Shown: piece by piece, positions 1 through 30,000 of the stretch
How the letters are laid out: each line of letters starts with the position of its first letter
How positions within the stretch are numbered: position 1 is the stretch's first letter
Assembly (NCBI GenBank): GCA_034096865.1
Contig: JAWQFJ010000489.1
Location: forward strand, 110,001 to 140,000
Length of the DNA: 30,000 nucleotides
Reading direction: 5' to 3'
DNA from: Theodoxus fluviatilis
Lineage: Eukaryota > Mollusca > Gastropoda > Cycloneritida > Neritidae
Notes under the pieces: generated by a model
Seen by the model: the letters and a program-made list of their open reading frames with translations, nothing else
Database searches by the model: none
What the model was told of the DNA's origin: nothing
Translations under genes and position numbers: made by a program

Positions 1-245
1 ACACACATGAAAGTCAAACAGGACACACACACATGAAAGTCAAACAGGACACACACACACACACACATGAAAGTTAAACAGGACACACACACACACACAC
101 ATGAAAGTCAAACAGGACACACACACACACACACACACACATGAAAGTCAAACAGGGCACACACACATGAAAGTAAAACAGGTCACACACACATGAAAAT
201 CAAACAGGACACACACACATGATATTCAAACAGGGCACACACGCC
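1..245. repeat. Minisatellite with interleaved CA tracts
   Basis: About nine copies of ATGAAAGTCAAACAGGACAC separated by ACAC tracts of varying length, running off the left edge. The CA spacer grows and shrinks between copies while the core stays nearly constant (variants AGTTAAAC, AAATCAAAC, GATATTCAAAC). Lies in the last CSTF1 intron covered here. The sequence at 246-505 after it shows no feature. Confidence 0.9.
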
Positions 246-518
246 AGCACAAGCAGCACACAGATGGATCTACAGGCATGGCATAAATCAGCACTTTGGT
301 CCATGAAAACTGGCACAAAGTGGCATACAGGTTTGGAAGTATATGACAGTGAGCACAGGAATGCAATAGGTTTCTATGCTATCACTCTGTAGTACACAAT
401 GTCAAACAGACTAACACTTTCTGCATGTTACAGGATTCATACAATTTTGCATGTACTAAGCATGATGAAACACTGGTCTAATAGTAATACAGATCTACAA
501 CAACAATTTGAAGAAATT

Positions 519-856
519 TAAAATAATTTCTATGTTTTCCTGACATACTTACCAGTAGACAAACAGTGATATTATGACCTTTGAACCTCGAAAAAAGAAT
601 TGCAAATTCATACCCACACGTGCCTGCCTGCAACGGCCAACCCGATTGGTTGAGACATAAGCTAGGGATGCCGTGGGCAAAGGGAGGTCACTCCCAATGC
701 CACACGTCCTCCACGCATATATATACTGCAGGCAAAGCACGTTCTACCTCTTTTGACACAGCTGAGAGAACCCAAGCCAATGCACAAACAGGGAGGTGGG
801 TGGGACAGTAAGTTGTCTACTGGTAAGTATGTCAGGAAAACATAGAAATTATTTTA
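519..856. mobile_element. Small inverted-repeat element related to the adjacent large one
   Basis: About 338 bp. The ends 519-562 and 813-856 are inverted copies of each other over 44 bp, including AATTTCTATGTTTTCCTGAC then ATACTTACCAGTAGACAA. The inner part 563-745 is the reverse complement of the right end of the large element (about 5330-5500). It contains the same TATATATA, CCAATCGGGTTGG-like and TACCAGTAGAC motifs. It carries no protein domain and looks like a short non-autonomous derivative. No target-site duplication could be assigned. Confidence 0.7.
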
Positions 857-864
857 CATTTCAA

Positions 865-903
865 GTTTTCCCTTCATACTTACCAGTAGACAAACAGTGA
901 TAT
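865..903 (+). repeat. Left 39-bp terminal inverted repeat with outward splice donor
   Basis: Read outward (minus strand, the sense of CSTF1 transcription) it contains CTACTG|GTAAGTATG, with GT at 883-882. The inward reading ATACTTACCAG differs at one base from the first 11 bases of U1 snRNA (known sequence AUACUUACCUG). Confidence 0.85.
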
Positions 904-2407
904 GATTGCCCAGCAATGGGAGGCGGGTTGTGCATGACCACCTGACAAAACCATTAAACCACTCACCATCAAACACGAAAGCCGAACCCGCAACAACCAA
1001 CTAATTGATGCCAAAGGTGTCGTTGAGACGACGAACTCGAACCTCACGCAGGAAGCGGCGTATGAAAACACAGTCACTGCGCCAGAAGGCCGCCCTCATA
1101 AGGTGAGCCCAAGCGACAGTCTGGGCAAACGCTACAGAGGAGGAGCCCGTGCGAAGGTCACGAGTCGTAGAGGCACCAGCAGGAGGATCAAGCAACGCAT
1201 TTCTATACGCATCAGTGAACAAATGCGCATTCAGAAAGAAATGAACGTTAAGACACTCCTGCGTGACTACGTGTAAGAGGCAGAACAAGTCTCCGTCCGA
1301 GGCGACGGGACTAAGTTCGAGCCAGGTAACATTGAGTGCACGCACCGAACAGCCCACACAGCTAGATCGCCAGGATCAAGAAAAAACAATGAGACCCCCA
1401 ATCTCGATGCTCTGACAGTCGGAAAGAGCCGACCCTGAGACCAAAAACTTCGGTAGAGAAGAGAGAACACCCGATTCCTCCTACCGTTGAATTCGCCATC
1501 CGAAGGAAAACCACGGAGCGTGGATAACCCCGATCCGACGCGCACCAGCTAGCCTCATTTCCGGAAGCACCGAGACATGGAAGTACGCATCCTGCAGGTG
1601 CAATGACGCGGCAAAAACGCCGGGGCAGAATGCCTCACGCACCGACCTGGCAGACTCCATCTAAAAGGCACCTCACGAACAGACTTGCAACTGAGAGAGG
1701 TCTAGACCCGAGCAAAACCCACCAGAAAAATTCGCAACCGCGAAAATTCGGGAGAAAACCCCCAGTGAAGCAAGAGACACCTCCTGAACAACCTGCGTGA
1801 CAGCAGAGAAGTGACCTCCTCTTCCAACACCTGCACCTTCTCAGGGTGAAAGGGTTTAGGAAAAGCACGAGGCTCCGTGACAGATGCGGAGGGGTCATGA
1901 ACGGAATTAATCAGTCCCGCACCCTCAGAAAAGCGCTGTCGTGAACTTGCCGACGCCACATGGCAAACGCCCGTTGCAGAGCGTGTGCGCACGTATGAGT
2001 CGAACGAAGTCCGCGCGGCAGAACACTGAAACCGCACACAAGAGGAGGGCAAACCGCAGCCGAGCCAATCGGTTCCTCACAGAGAGAGTCCACAGACAGA
2101 GAGCGATAGGAGCGTTGGTCGGACGACTCAACGTCCCACCCCTCTTCCCCAGCCGCATTGGAAACTACGGTCCGAGAACCAAGCGTGCCAACTCGCCAGG
2201 CTCTGCTCCGGTCGTTCGAGACTCGCCTCCCTGCAGGGAGAAACACAGTCGACGACTACGGAGCCAGAGGAAAAAACAGACTCATGCCGGCGCCACACCG
2301 CCCCGCTCCCCCTTCCGGGAGAGCAAGGGCGGGGCACATGCGACTGCACAGAAAGGGTGGCGGCGTGCTGACCGAACCAAACAGCCTCTGCTGAACGGCC
2401 GGTAGCA

Positions 2408-3135
2408 ACACTGCCTCGGGCCCACCGCAGAGCTTGACTTTGAGAAAGCGCGGTGGGAGTGCCGCTCCGCCCTGCTCGACCTGCCGGAAGCGCAGGGGCG
2501 GGGCACCGAAGAGTGGCCGGGAAGGGAGGCAGCACACTCACCGGACCAAGCAGTGTCAGCTGGATGGCCGGGAGCTCCGCTCCGCCTCGAGCCCACCGCA
2601 GAGCTCGACCTTGGGGGAGCGCGGTGGGGGTGCCGCTCCGCCCTGCTCGACCTGACGGGCGCGCAGGGGCAGGGCACAGAGGAGTGCACGTGAAGGGAGG
2701 CACCGGAGCAAGCAGTGTCAGCTGGATGGCCGGGAGCTCCGCTCTGCATGGGGTCTAACCGCAAGCTCGACCTCGCGGGAGCGCGGTGGGAGGAGTGCAC
2801 GGGAAGGGAGGCGGCATGCTCACCGGACCAAGCAGTGTCAGCTGCATGGCCAGGAGCTCCGCTCTGCCCTGGCCTAACCGCAAGCTCGACCTTGCAGGAG
2901 GGCGGTGGGAGGAGTGCACGGGAAGGGAGGCGGCACGCTCAACTGGACCAAGCAGTGTCAGCTGGATGGCCGGGAGCTCCGATCTGCCCTGGCCTAACCG
3001 CAAGCTCGACCTTGCGGGAGCGCGGTGGGAGGAGTGCACGGGAAGGGAGGCGGCACGCTCAACCGGACCAAGCAGTGTCAGCTGGATGGCCGGGAGCTCC
3101 GCTCTGCCTGGTCTAACCGCAAGCTCGACCCGGGG
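2408..3135. repeat. GC-rich tandem array, 120-bp period
   Basis: The phrase AAGCAGTGTCAGCTGGATGG recurs at 2548, 2710, 2830, 2950 and 3070; the last four are exactly 120 bp apart and the first is offset by 162. Each unit also has GGGAGCTCCGCTCTGCC, CGCAAGCTCGACCTTG and GAGTGCACGGGAAGGGAGGC. Because 120 is divisible by three, long overlapping frames arise on both strands; these are not taken as genes. Confidence 0.9.
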
Positions 3136-4714
3136 GGAGCGCGGGACCGCCTTCCGTCAGAAAAGCCTCATCGCGCCACTATCCGAGGGCGCGGGAACTG
3201 GCCACAACTGACCGCACGATACGTACCAGACCGAGCCGACCTGCTCGCACCCTTGCCCAGGAGCCAGGAACCACAAATCCAGGCAAGGCAGGTCCCAGCC
3301 TGACCAGGCTGACCCGACCAGCCGGACACGCGGTGCGCAGGGTTGAAACCAGAACACTGGGCAAGGCAGTCCACCTGCCCAGCAGGCCCGACAACCCGGA
3401 CACGTAGTGCAAAAGGCTGAAAGCAAAACAAAACCGCGGTCTGACCCGCGGAAAGAAACAGAAGAGGAGAAGACAGCAAACGCCTCTCCCACATGCACGG
3501 GACAGGGGAGGGGCCGGGCTAGAAACCCCCTCGCCCCTACCCACCAGCAGAGAAAGCAAATGCAGGCCCAGCACAGCGTCCACCATCTAGCAGACCGCGT
3601 GTTGGGTCTAACAACCACAGCGTGCCAGACCGAACTCCGCAGCGCCACCTATCAAGTCAGGAAACGCCGCGGAAGCACGCCAAACCGACCGTCGCGTGAG
3701 CTCATGAGAAGGAATGAAAGCAGAAACACTCACTCACCATGAGCTAGAAAACCTCCCTCCTCACAATGTCGCTGCCCCCAGGGTGGCGACGTCAGAGTGC
3801 GCACCCCTCGAACACGCCAGCGTGAAGGAGGGACGCCCTTAATGCTCACAGCCAGGCGCCCGGCCAGACGCCCGGGAATAGCGCACAAAGAGGTAACAAC
3901 AGGGAACGCGAAGACAACAACCAAGCATACACCCCAGCAGTGGACGCAAGATAAGGAGGGAAAGCAGAAACACGCACTCTATAAAGAGCGAGAATTCCTG
4001 CGTTCCTCCGACCTCGGTGCCACCACCTTGTCAACGCCAGATAGCGCACGCCACCCTCACGCATAGCGTGAAGGAAGGTCGCCCTAACCCGCACAGCGAA
4101 ACTAACACCAGACCGTCGTAGCCCACGACGAGCAACGACACACCAACACAACCGCGAACTAGCGCTTGCACTCAACGTCAAGCGCCCAATTCCCACACTC
4201 ACACACAACCGTTTAAATGGACACAACCGCGGCACGCCTCTATCCTCCCACCTAGGCGTGAAAGACGAAAAGGAAGGAGAAAGCACCATTCGTCATGAAT
4301 GCGAACAGTTCTCGACCGCCAGAAGCGCCGCCACCACAGTGAACGCTCGGACCCCTCGCAAAAACCAGCGTTGGCGCAGTGCGCCATAACGAGCCCGGTA
4401 GCCTATGAACGGCCCCCGACACGAGTAGAGCGCACAACCATCGAGAAAACGAACACGCAGACAACCAAACACCAGCCAGTCTCAAACGCACGGAAAAGTA
4501 GCGACACACTAACGCAATAGACACACAGCGCGTGCGCTCAACCGCCGGAAACTGCCGTCTCGACATGGCGAGCGGAGAAGTGTCACGCTCAACATAAGCG
4601 TGGTAAGCACAGCCACCAACGACAAATGGCGAACAAAACCAGCTACAAGCCAAAAAACACACAAGAAATAAGCAAGCCGTTGGCAGTAGAACTACTAGCC
4701 ATCAACCTGCCAAT

Positions 4715-5491
4715 TCAACGGAAGCCAACACGCGCGTACACAAGTACTGAGCGAAAAAATGGCCTCTGAGCAGGAGGACAGTAACAACGTGCGAAGAAAC
4801 GCACCCCACCGTTACCACTGAAACCCCCAACACCAGCGGCCACCTCGCGAGAAAATAAAGACTTCGACCCCAAAACCCCGTGCAGACGGAAAAGAAGAGT
4901 GAAGAGAAACACTCGTTCAGTCAGTTGAACGAGAACGCACTCCACTCCACCGTATCCGCCATGCCCGGTACTACCCTGTCGTCTCGCCACGGAGAGCGAA
5001 AAGGCATACGCCATACGTGAACGCGGAGTAGCACCAGCTACAGCGAACAAACAGGCAAGAAAAAACCCCAATGCACCAACAAGCAACAGTAAAGCAAGAA
5101 ACAAGCCCGCCGTTGCACTAGCAAGTACAAACAACGCACCTGCCCCTGCAACGAACGCCAAAAAATGACGCAAACAGTGGCAACGCCACAAGTACTTCCC
5201 TGTAGCTCCAGCAAAGGGAAAACTGCAACACTTTACAGCCACACGAAGTAGCTGGAGGTAATCCTGAGCACAAGAAATCCAAGTGCCAGCGAAACGCGAC
5301 AGCGTGTCGAAAGTGTCAAAAGAGGTAGAACGTGCTTTGCCTGCAGTATATATACGCGTGGAGGACGTGTGGCATTGGGAGTGACCTCCCTTTGCCCACG
5401 GCGTCCCTAGCTTATGTCCCAACCAATCGGGTTGGCCGTTGCAGGCAGGCATGTGTGGGTATGAATTTGCAATTCTTTTTTCGAGGTTCAA
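4715..5491 (-). CDS. Longest ORF of the large element (258 codons), unrecognised, doubtful
   Basis: Starts inside the subterminal region with MNLEKRIANSYPHMPACNGQ and runs inward. It contains a hydrophobic stretch near residues 115-150 (FLAFVAGAGALFVLASATAG and further) that could form membrane segments, followed by a basic, Gly/Arg-rich tail. No catalytic motif is seen. The first 60 or so codons are shared with the ORF at 581-811 of the small neighbour, where the frame then diverges and stops. That fits shared DNA more than a conserved protein. It could be chance, given the low stop density on the G/T-rich minus strand. Confidence 0.15.
   Translation of the reverse strand: MNLEKRIANSYPHMPACNGQPDWLGHKLGTPWAKGGHSQCHTSSTRIYTAGKARSTSFDTFDTLSRFAGTWISCAQDYLQLLRVAVKCCSFPFAGATGKYLWRCHCLRHFLAFVAGAGALFVLASATAGLFLALLLLVGALGFFLACLFAVAGATPRSRMAYAFSLSVARRQGSTGHGGYGGVECVLVQLTERVFLFTLLFRLHGVLGSKSLFSREVAAGVGGFSGNGGVRFFARCYCPPAQRPFFRSVLVYARVGFR
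5340..5440 (-). promoter_or_regulatory. Promoter-like segment in the right subterminal region
   Basis: Read inward (minus), the order is ATTGG/CCAAT inside the near-palindrome CCAACCAATCGGGTTGG (5419-5435), then about 70 bp later TATATATA (5347-5354) followed by CTGCAGG. The same order is conserved in the small element (about 640-725, plus strand). This resembles a polymerase II promoter, but no transcription start is shown by sequence alone. Confidence 0.3.
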
Positions 5492-5499
5492 AGGTCATA

Positions 5500-5538
5500 A
5501 TATCACTGTTTGTCTACTGGTAAGTATGAAGGGAAAAC
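5500..5538 (-). repeat. Right 39-bp terminal inverted repeat with outward splice donor
   Basis: Exact reverse complement of 865-903. The outward plus-strand reading has CTACTG|GTAAGTATG with GT at 5520-5521. The same outward donor occurs in the small neighbour at 822-829 (plus) and at its left end (minus). Confidence 0.85.
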
Positions 5539-6436
5539 GAAAAAAACCTACATACCAAAAACCTACATCCCCCCCAAACCAACAACAACAAAAACCACAA
5601 TATATTAAATTGTATAGCGTTGAATAGGTGTCATCCTTCATAAGTGCCAAAATGATCACAGCTTTGGCAGACACAAGTGATACAAACCAAACTAAAATTG
5701 AGTACTTTTTCTCATTGCTTTGGACTGCATGTGGCAACTTACACCTGGGACAAAGATCACCCGTCAGTAAAATTGGAAGGCAGGCCACTACATCTCTAGC
5801 ATGTTGTTACTCACTAAACTGCCCACAGTTAATGTCTAAGCAGTCCATTACAGAACAGGGTATCACATCAGGAAATTGTATTCACCCCTCTATGACTGAT
5901 ACAGTGATAGCATATCTGTGTCTGGGGCTGTTCCAGGTGGTTGAATCCACACTGGTACTGAATCTCTCCTTGTCAAATGGCTCATGAGAATCATCACAGA
6001 TCTATTCCGCATGTCTTTTCCAATTTAGCACTGTAGGGATGCATGGCTGGTCAGATATGCCTCGTGGTGCCCAACATGTATAATACAATCCGTGCACAAA
6101 CACATAGCTGTGCATTCCTGTCCGATTCATCACTGAAGGCCAGGTTGGCAAAGAGGGTATTTAAGTCTGCTGGTTTGGAACGATCAAAAAGAAAATCAGG
6201 TGAGCACACATCTGTCACAATACAGCTGACCAAGCTATAGAAAAATACAAATCCCATGCACTAGACACAGCTTGGGGGGATGTTGCTCTAGAACCTGGGT
6301 GGGTTGTCTCTGTTTAGATCTAACATGGTGCCAGGTTACACCCAAAGGTAGCATGTGATCTGGGGTAGAGTATAGAATTTGAAACTAGAGACATTTTCCT
6401 TGACGTAACAACTCTGGTTGCTGGAAAGTCACTCAC
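5539..6436. other. CSTF1 intron, right of the large element
   Basis: An A/C-rich start (5539-5605) with CAACAACAACAA-like runs, then ordinary AT-rich intron. No transposon, RNA gene or exon is recognised. The missing C-terminal CSTF1 exons were looked for here on the minus strand and not seen. Confidence 0.6.
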
Positions 6437-24233
<17,797 letters not shown>

Positions 24234-24613
24234 TGTGCACTTTGTACGTAAGTTTCCAAGGTTGCAACAGTAATAGCAGCTTCCAAAGTAAACACCACAA
24301 TATACTGAGGGAAAGAGAGCGCGAACCGGCGCTTCACAGTTGCACGCGGAGCACGATGATCAGGAACAGTAACTCTTACAGTCAACTAATTTTTACGCCT
24401 CCGAACCACTGAAGCAAAAATAATACGAAGCTTACAAAATTCATCCAAGCTGAATAATGAAGTGTGCTATCAGTTACGTATAAAAAAAGGTGAACGATGC
24501 AGGGAAACCAAATACATATTTTAACAATTAACACGATAAGAATTTTTGCTTTTTGTTTAGGATATGATGTACAAAGGTTTGATTGCTTCATGGCGTGATG
24601 TGCGACTTTTAAA

Positions 24614-24910
24614 TTACTTGATGTGAAACTTCAGAAGTAAAAATATGTTATTGTTTGGCATAAACGGTATCTTTTTGCTGCAAGCTTTCACCATACGCTT
24701 GTGCACCAAATTTGTCCAAAAATGGTAATAAAGTGTTTGCACGACTGCCATTGGCTGAGAGGAGGGGGATTCCCTCAAAGCCCGGATTGAGAAGCCATTT
24801 TGTCTATGATCTGACCACTCGCTTCCTGATTCCTGCATAGCCTTTGGATACTGCTGTAAATACTGCCGCAGAAATGGTAAATACTTCTCTGTTAGCTCAC
24901 CCACAGGCAT
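24614..24910 (-). CDS. Orphan 98-codon ORF upstream of CSTF1, function unknown
   Basis: Intronless minus-strand ORF of 98 codons beginning MPVGELTEKYLPFLRQYLQQ, with an in-frame TAA three codons before the ATG and a TAA stop. The composition looks protein-like: an amphipathic start, a basic C-terminal part with VHKRMVKACSKK, and no low complexity. No family is recognised. It ends 380 bp upstream of the CSTF1 start codon on the same strand, so it could be a separate small gene, part of an upstream CSTF1 transcript, or a chance ORF. No splice signals or promoter decide between these. Confidence 0.25.
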   Translation of the reverse strand: MPVGELTEKYLPFLRQYLQQYPKAMQESGSEWSDHRQNGFSIRALRESPSSQPMAVVQTLYYHFWTNLVHKRMVKACSKKIPFMPNNNIFLLLKFHIK

Positions 24911-26332
24911 CGTAATTATTTAGCGCTGTGTATGCTGCTTCTGTGCCTACTAGCATTGAGTATGACAGATATTCGTGAGCGATGTGCGCTTGTTTTGTGA
25001 CCGGTATGCAGGCAGAAAGGGGCGGATTGACTATGGGTTGACACCCATTATAGAAGTAATTGAAGATCATTAGACCCACGCACGTTCTGAATGCCACGTC
25101 AATACGAGTTTTGTTATGCGTTTACTTCGTCTGTATTTAGACATGGGTTTAAACGGTGATATTTGTTAGAAGCTCAGAAAAATAGTTACCGGGCTTAACT
25201 TCGATCATATTCATGTGACTCATTCGATGTCGGCGTAGATGTTTGACACGTACAATTCGTCGTTGCATCAAAGTCAGAGGTGGAACACTCATACATCAAA
25301 GACGACTCGGAGCGTTGGTGGCGCTGCAGACATGGATTTTATCACTCGTTCAGCTAGTCTAAGCTTCTGCTTTCCAATGTAATTACTACCACATGTACTG
25401 GATGGAGGACTACAAACTGAATCACGTGAAAAATAGCCAAGACAAACGCCGCAATCTTATTTGTAAGGTTGGACGTTTGCATTTGATGGTAGTCCATATT
25501 TGCAAGTGGTGACTACGAATACATCAGTGGACTCTATGAATGTGTAAATTCATGTCGCTTCCATAAATAGGATGTGCGATGGGCAACAGAAAGGCAAACA
25601 AAAGCTAATCCTATCGGCTATCCCCACTCCCCCACCCCATCCCTTTAGTTAACGTCATTAGTGATCAGATCCTAGAGCTAACGTTCTGTTTTATACATTC
25701 AATTTTGTTTCTGCATGTAATGCACATGAGTTACAAGAAATAATTATGTGTACAATGTAATTGGTAATCACTTTCATCTTTACTAAAAATCAAATTTAAT
25801 CTTGCCGTTGTTTGCTAAATCAAAGCTAACATAACTGAAATGTTTACATAATTTTGTAGTCCTTAATTTTATCCATGCAGAGAACTTTTGTTTTCCAGGC
25901 CTCTGTGTATGTAAACTCACATATTTATTTATTTATGACTGCCTGCAGGACTGGATAATTTGCAATAAATTAATTTGATATATAAAACTTGGAACTTCAG
26001 AAGTGTAGAGTATACTATTTTACAGTATTAAAGGAGATATGCCCACAGTGCTTATTTCATATTTAAGGTGCATTCTGCATGGCTCCAGGAAAGTCCTTGC
26101 TCAGGTTTGATCTGCCAACATTTCAAGGCATCCTATTCCTAGTCCTAGTCCTAGACACCTATTAATAACCATCAAACATGTTTATAGATATATATGTTTA
26201 AGAAGATTGATAGACCCAAGGAGATATGTAGTTGGTTGTTTGGTGGATTGTGGCCAGTTGGTTGGATGACTGGTTAATTGGCTGGCTTTGTTAATGAATA
26301 TATTTTTTAATGAGTGATAGTTATAAAAAGCT

Positions 26333-26440
<108 letters not shown>

Positions 26441-26574
26441 AACAGAATTTGACTATCCTTGAGTATCTGGGCTGAACACTCACAACTTTGTTGGGGAAAA
26501 AAACACAACTTTTTCAGCACAATAATGTGAAATTTTCACAGAAGTTGCGCAAGAATTCTTCAACACATCAATGA

Positions 26575-29875
<3,301 letters not shown>

Positions 29876-30000
29876 TAGGGCTGCAAGGGCAGAGGGAAGA
29901 GGAGAGAGCTTGACAGCTCTGTACGTTGCTGTAGAGCTGAAGTGCTGGCTAGTGTTAGCATACATCCACAGTTACTGGATGAGTTCGTGGTTCCTGATGT

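Larger units (their letters stand above)
865..5538. mobile_element. 4.67-kb element with exact 39-bp terminal inverted repeats, family unknown
   Basis: Positions 865-903 and 5500-5538 are exact reverse complements over 39 bp (GTTTTCCCTTCATACTTACC, then AGTAGACAAACAGTGATAT). The interior is much more GC- and CpG-rich than the surrounding AT-rich intron. Its plus strand is strikingly rich in A and C between about 1000 and 5300. A 120-bp tandem array sits at 2408-3135. None of the longer reading frames (for example 4715-5491 minus, 1941-2405 plus) shows a transposase motif I recognise, so it is probably non-autonomous or of an undescribed type. No clear target-site duplication is visible. It lies in a CSTF1 intron. 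Confidence 0.8.

Noticed and set aside
1941..3211. Several overlapping Arg/Ser/Pro-rich ORFs in the large element
   Set aside because: Low stop density from GC-rich and A/C-biased sequence and from the 120-bp array. Frames on both strands overlap, and no domain is recognised.
1..6436. Remaining C-terminal CSTF1 exons
   Set aside because: Minus-strand translations were scanned for the WD5-7 motifs (for example a YILSSGKDS-like or FRARFWYRR-like peptide) and none was seen, so these exons lie outside the window.
24874..25490. CAPZB first exon ending ATG|GT at 24876 or 25488
   Set aside because: Both fit the required form, but neither has a strong donor or other support, so they are noted only as possibilities.

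Overview
The window is nuclear DNA of an animal with split genes. It holds most of one housekeeping gene and the start of a second, arranged head to head, and the rest is introns full of simple repeats, minisatellites and small transposons. The proteins are metazoan in type: CstF-50 (CSTF1) and the beta subunit of F-actin capping protein (CAPZB). Long introns, very dense CA/GT tracts, Harbinger and TTAA-type elements, and AAGGGGAGATAA-type intron repeats fit a mollusc, probably a gastropod. This is an inference from style; no marker in the window proves the taxon.

Layout: positions 1-24233 are CSTF1 on the minus strand. Ten coding exons can be placed base by base (24178-24233, 22455-22582, 21164-21235, 17111-17203, 15185-15225, 13478-13600, 11848-11970, 10033-10108, 6942-7021, 6437-6592). 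All have GT/AG borders, and the joined frame stays open for 316 codons. The last 110 or so residues (end of WD repeat 5 to the C-terminus) must lie left of position 1. Positions 24234-26664 are the divergent interval, with one orphan 98-codon ORF. CAPZB is on the plus strand, with exons at 26665-26754 and 29753-29874; its ATG exon is not firmly located and the rest is right of the window.

Intron contents: the last CSTF1 intron carries a 4.67-kb element with exact 39-bp terminal inverted repeats (865-5538) next to a 0.34-kb relative (519-856). I do not recognise the family. Its termini carry a nearly perfect outward-facing splice donor. The intron next to exon 9 is filled with eight decayed tandem copies of the exon-9 start together with its splice acceptor. 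Other introns hold minisatellites with units of 21, 39, 42, about 75 and about 126 bp, an internally deleted Harbinger copy, a tRNA-derived SINE-like piece and two TTAA-flanked MITE candidates, one with a 44-bp minisatellite inside it.

The two genes act in unrelated processes (mRNA 3'-end cleavage and actin filament capping). Their neighbourhood gives no functional link beyond a possible shared upstream region.
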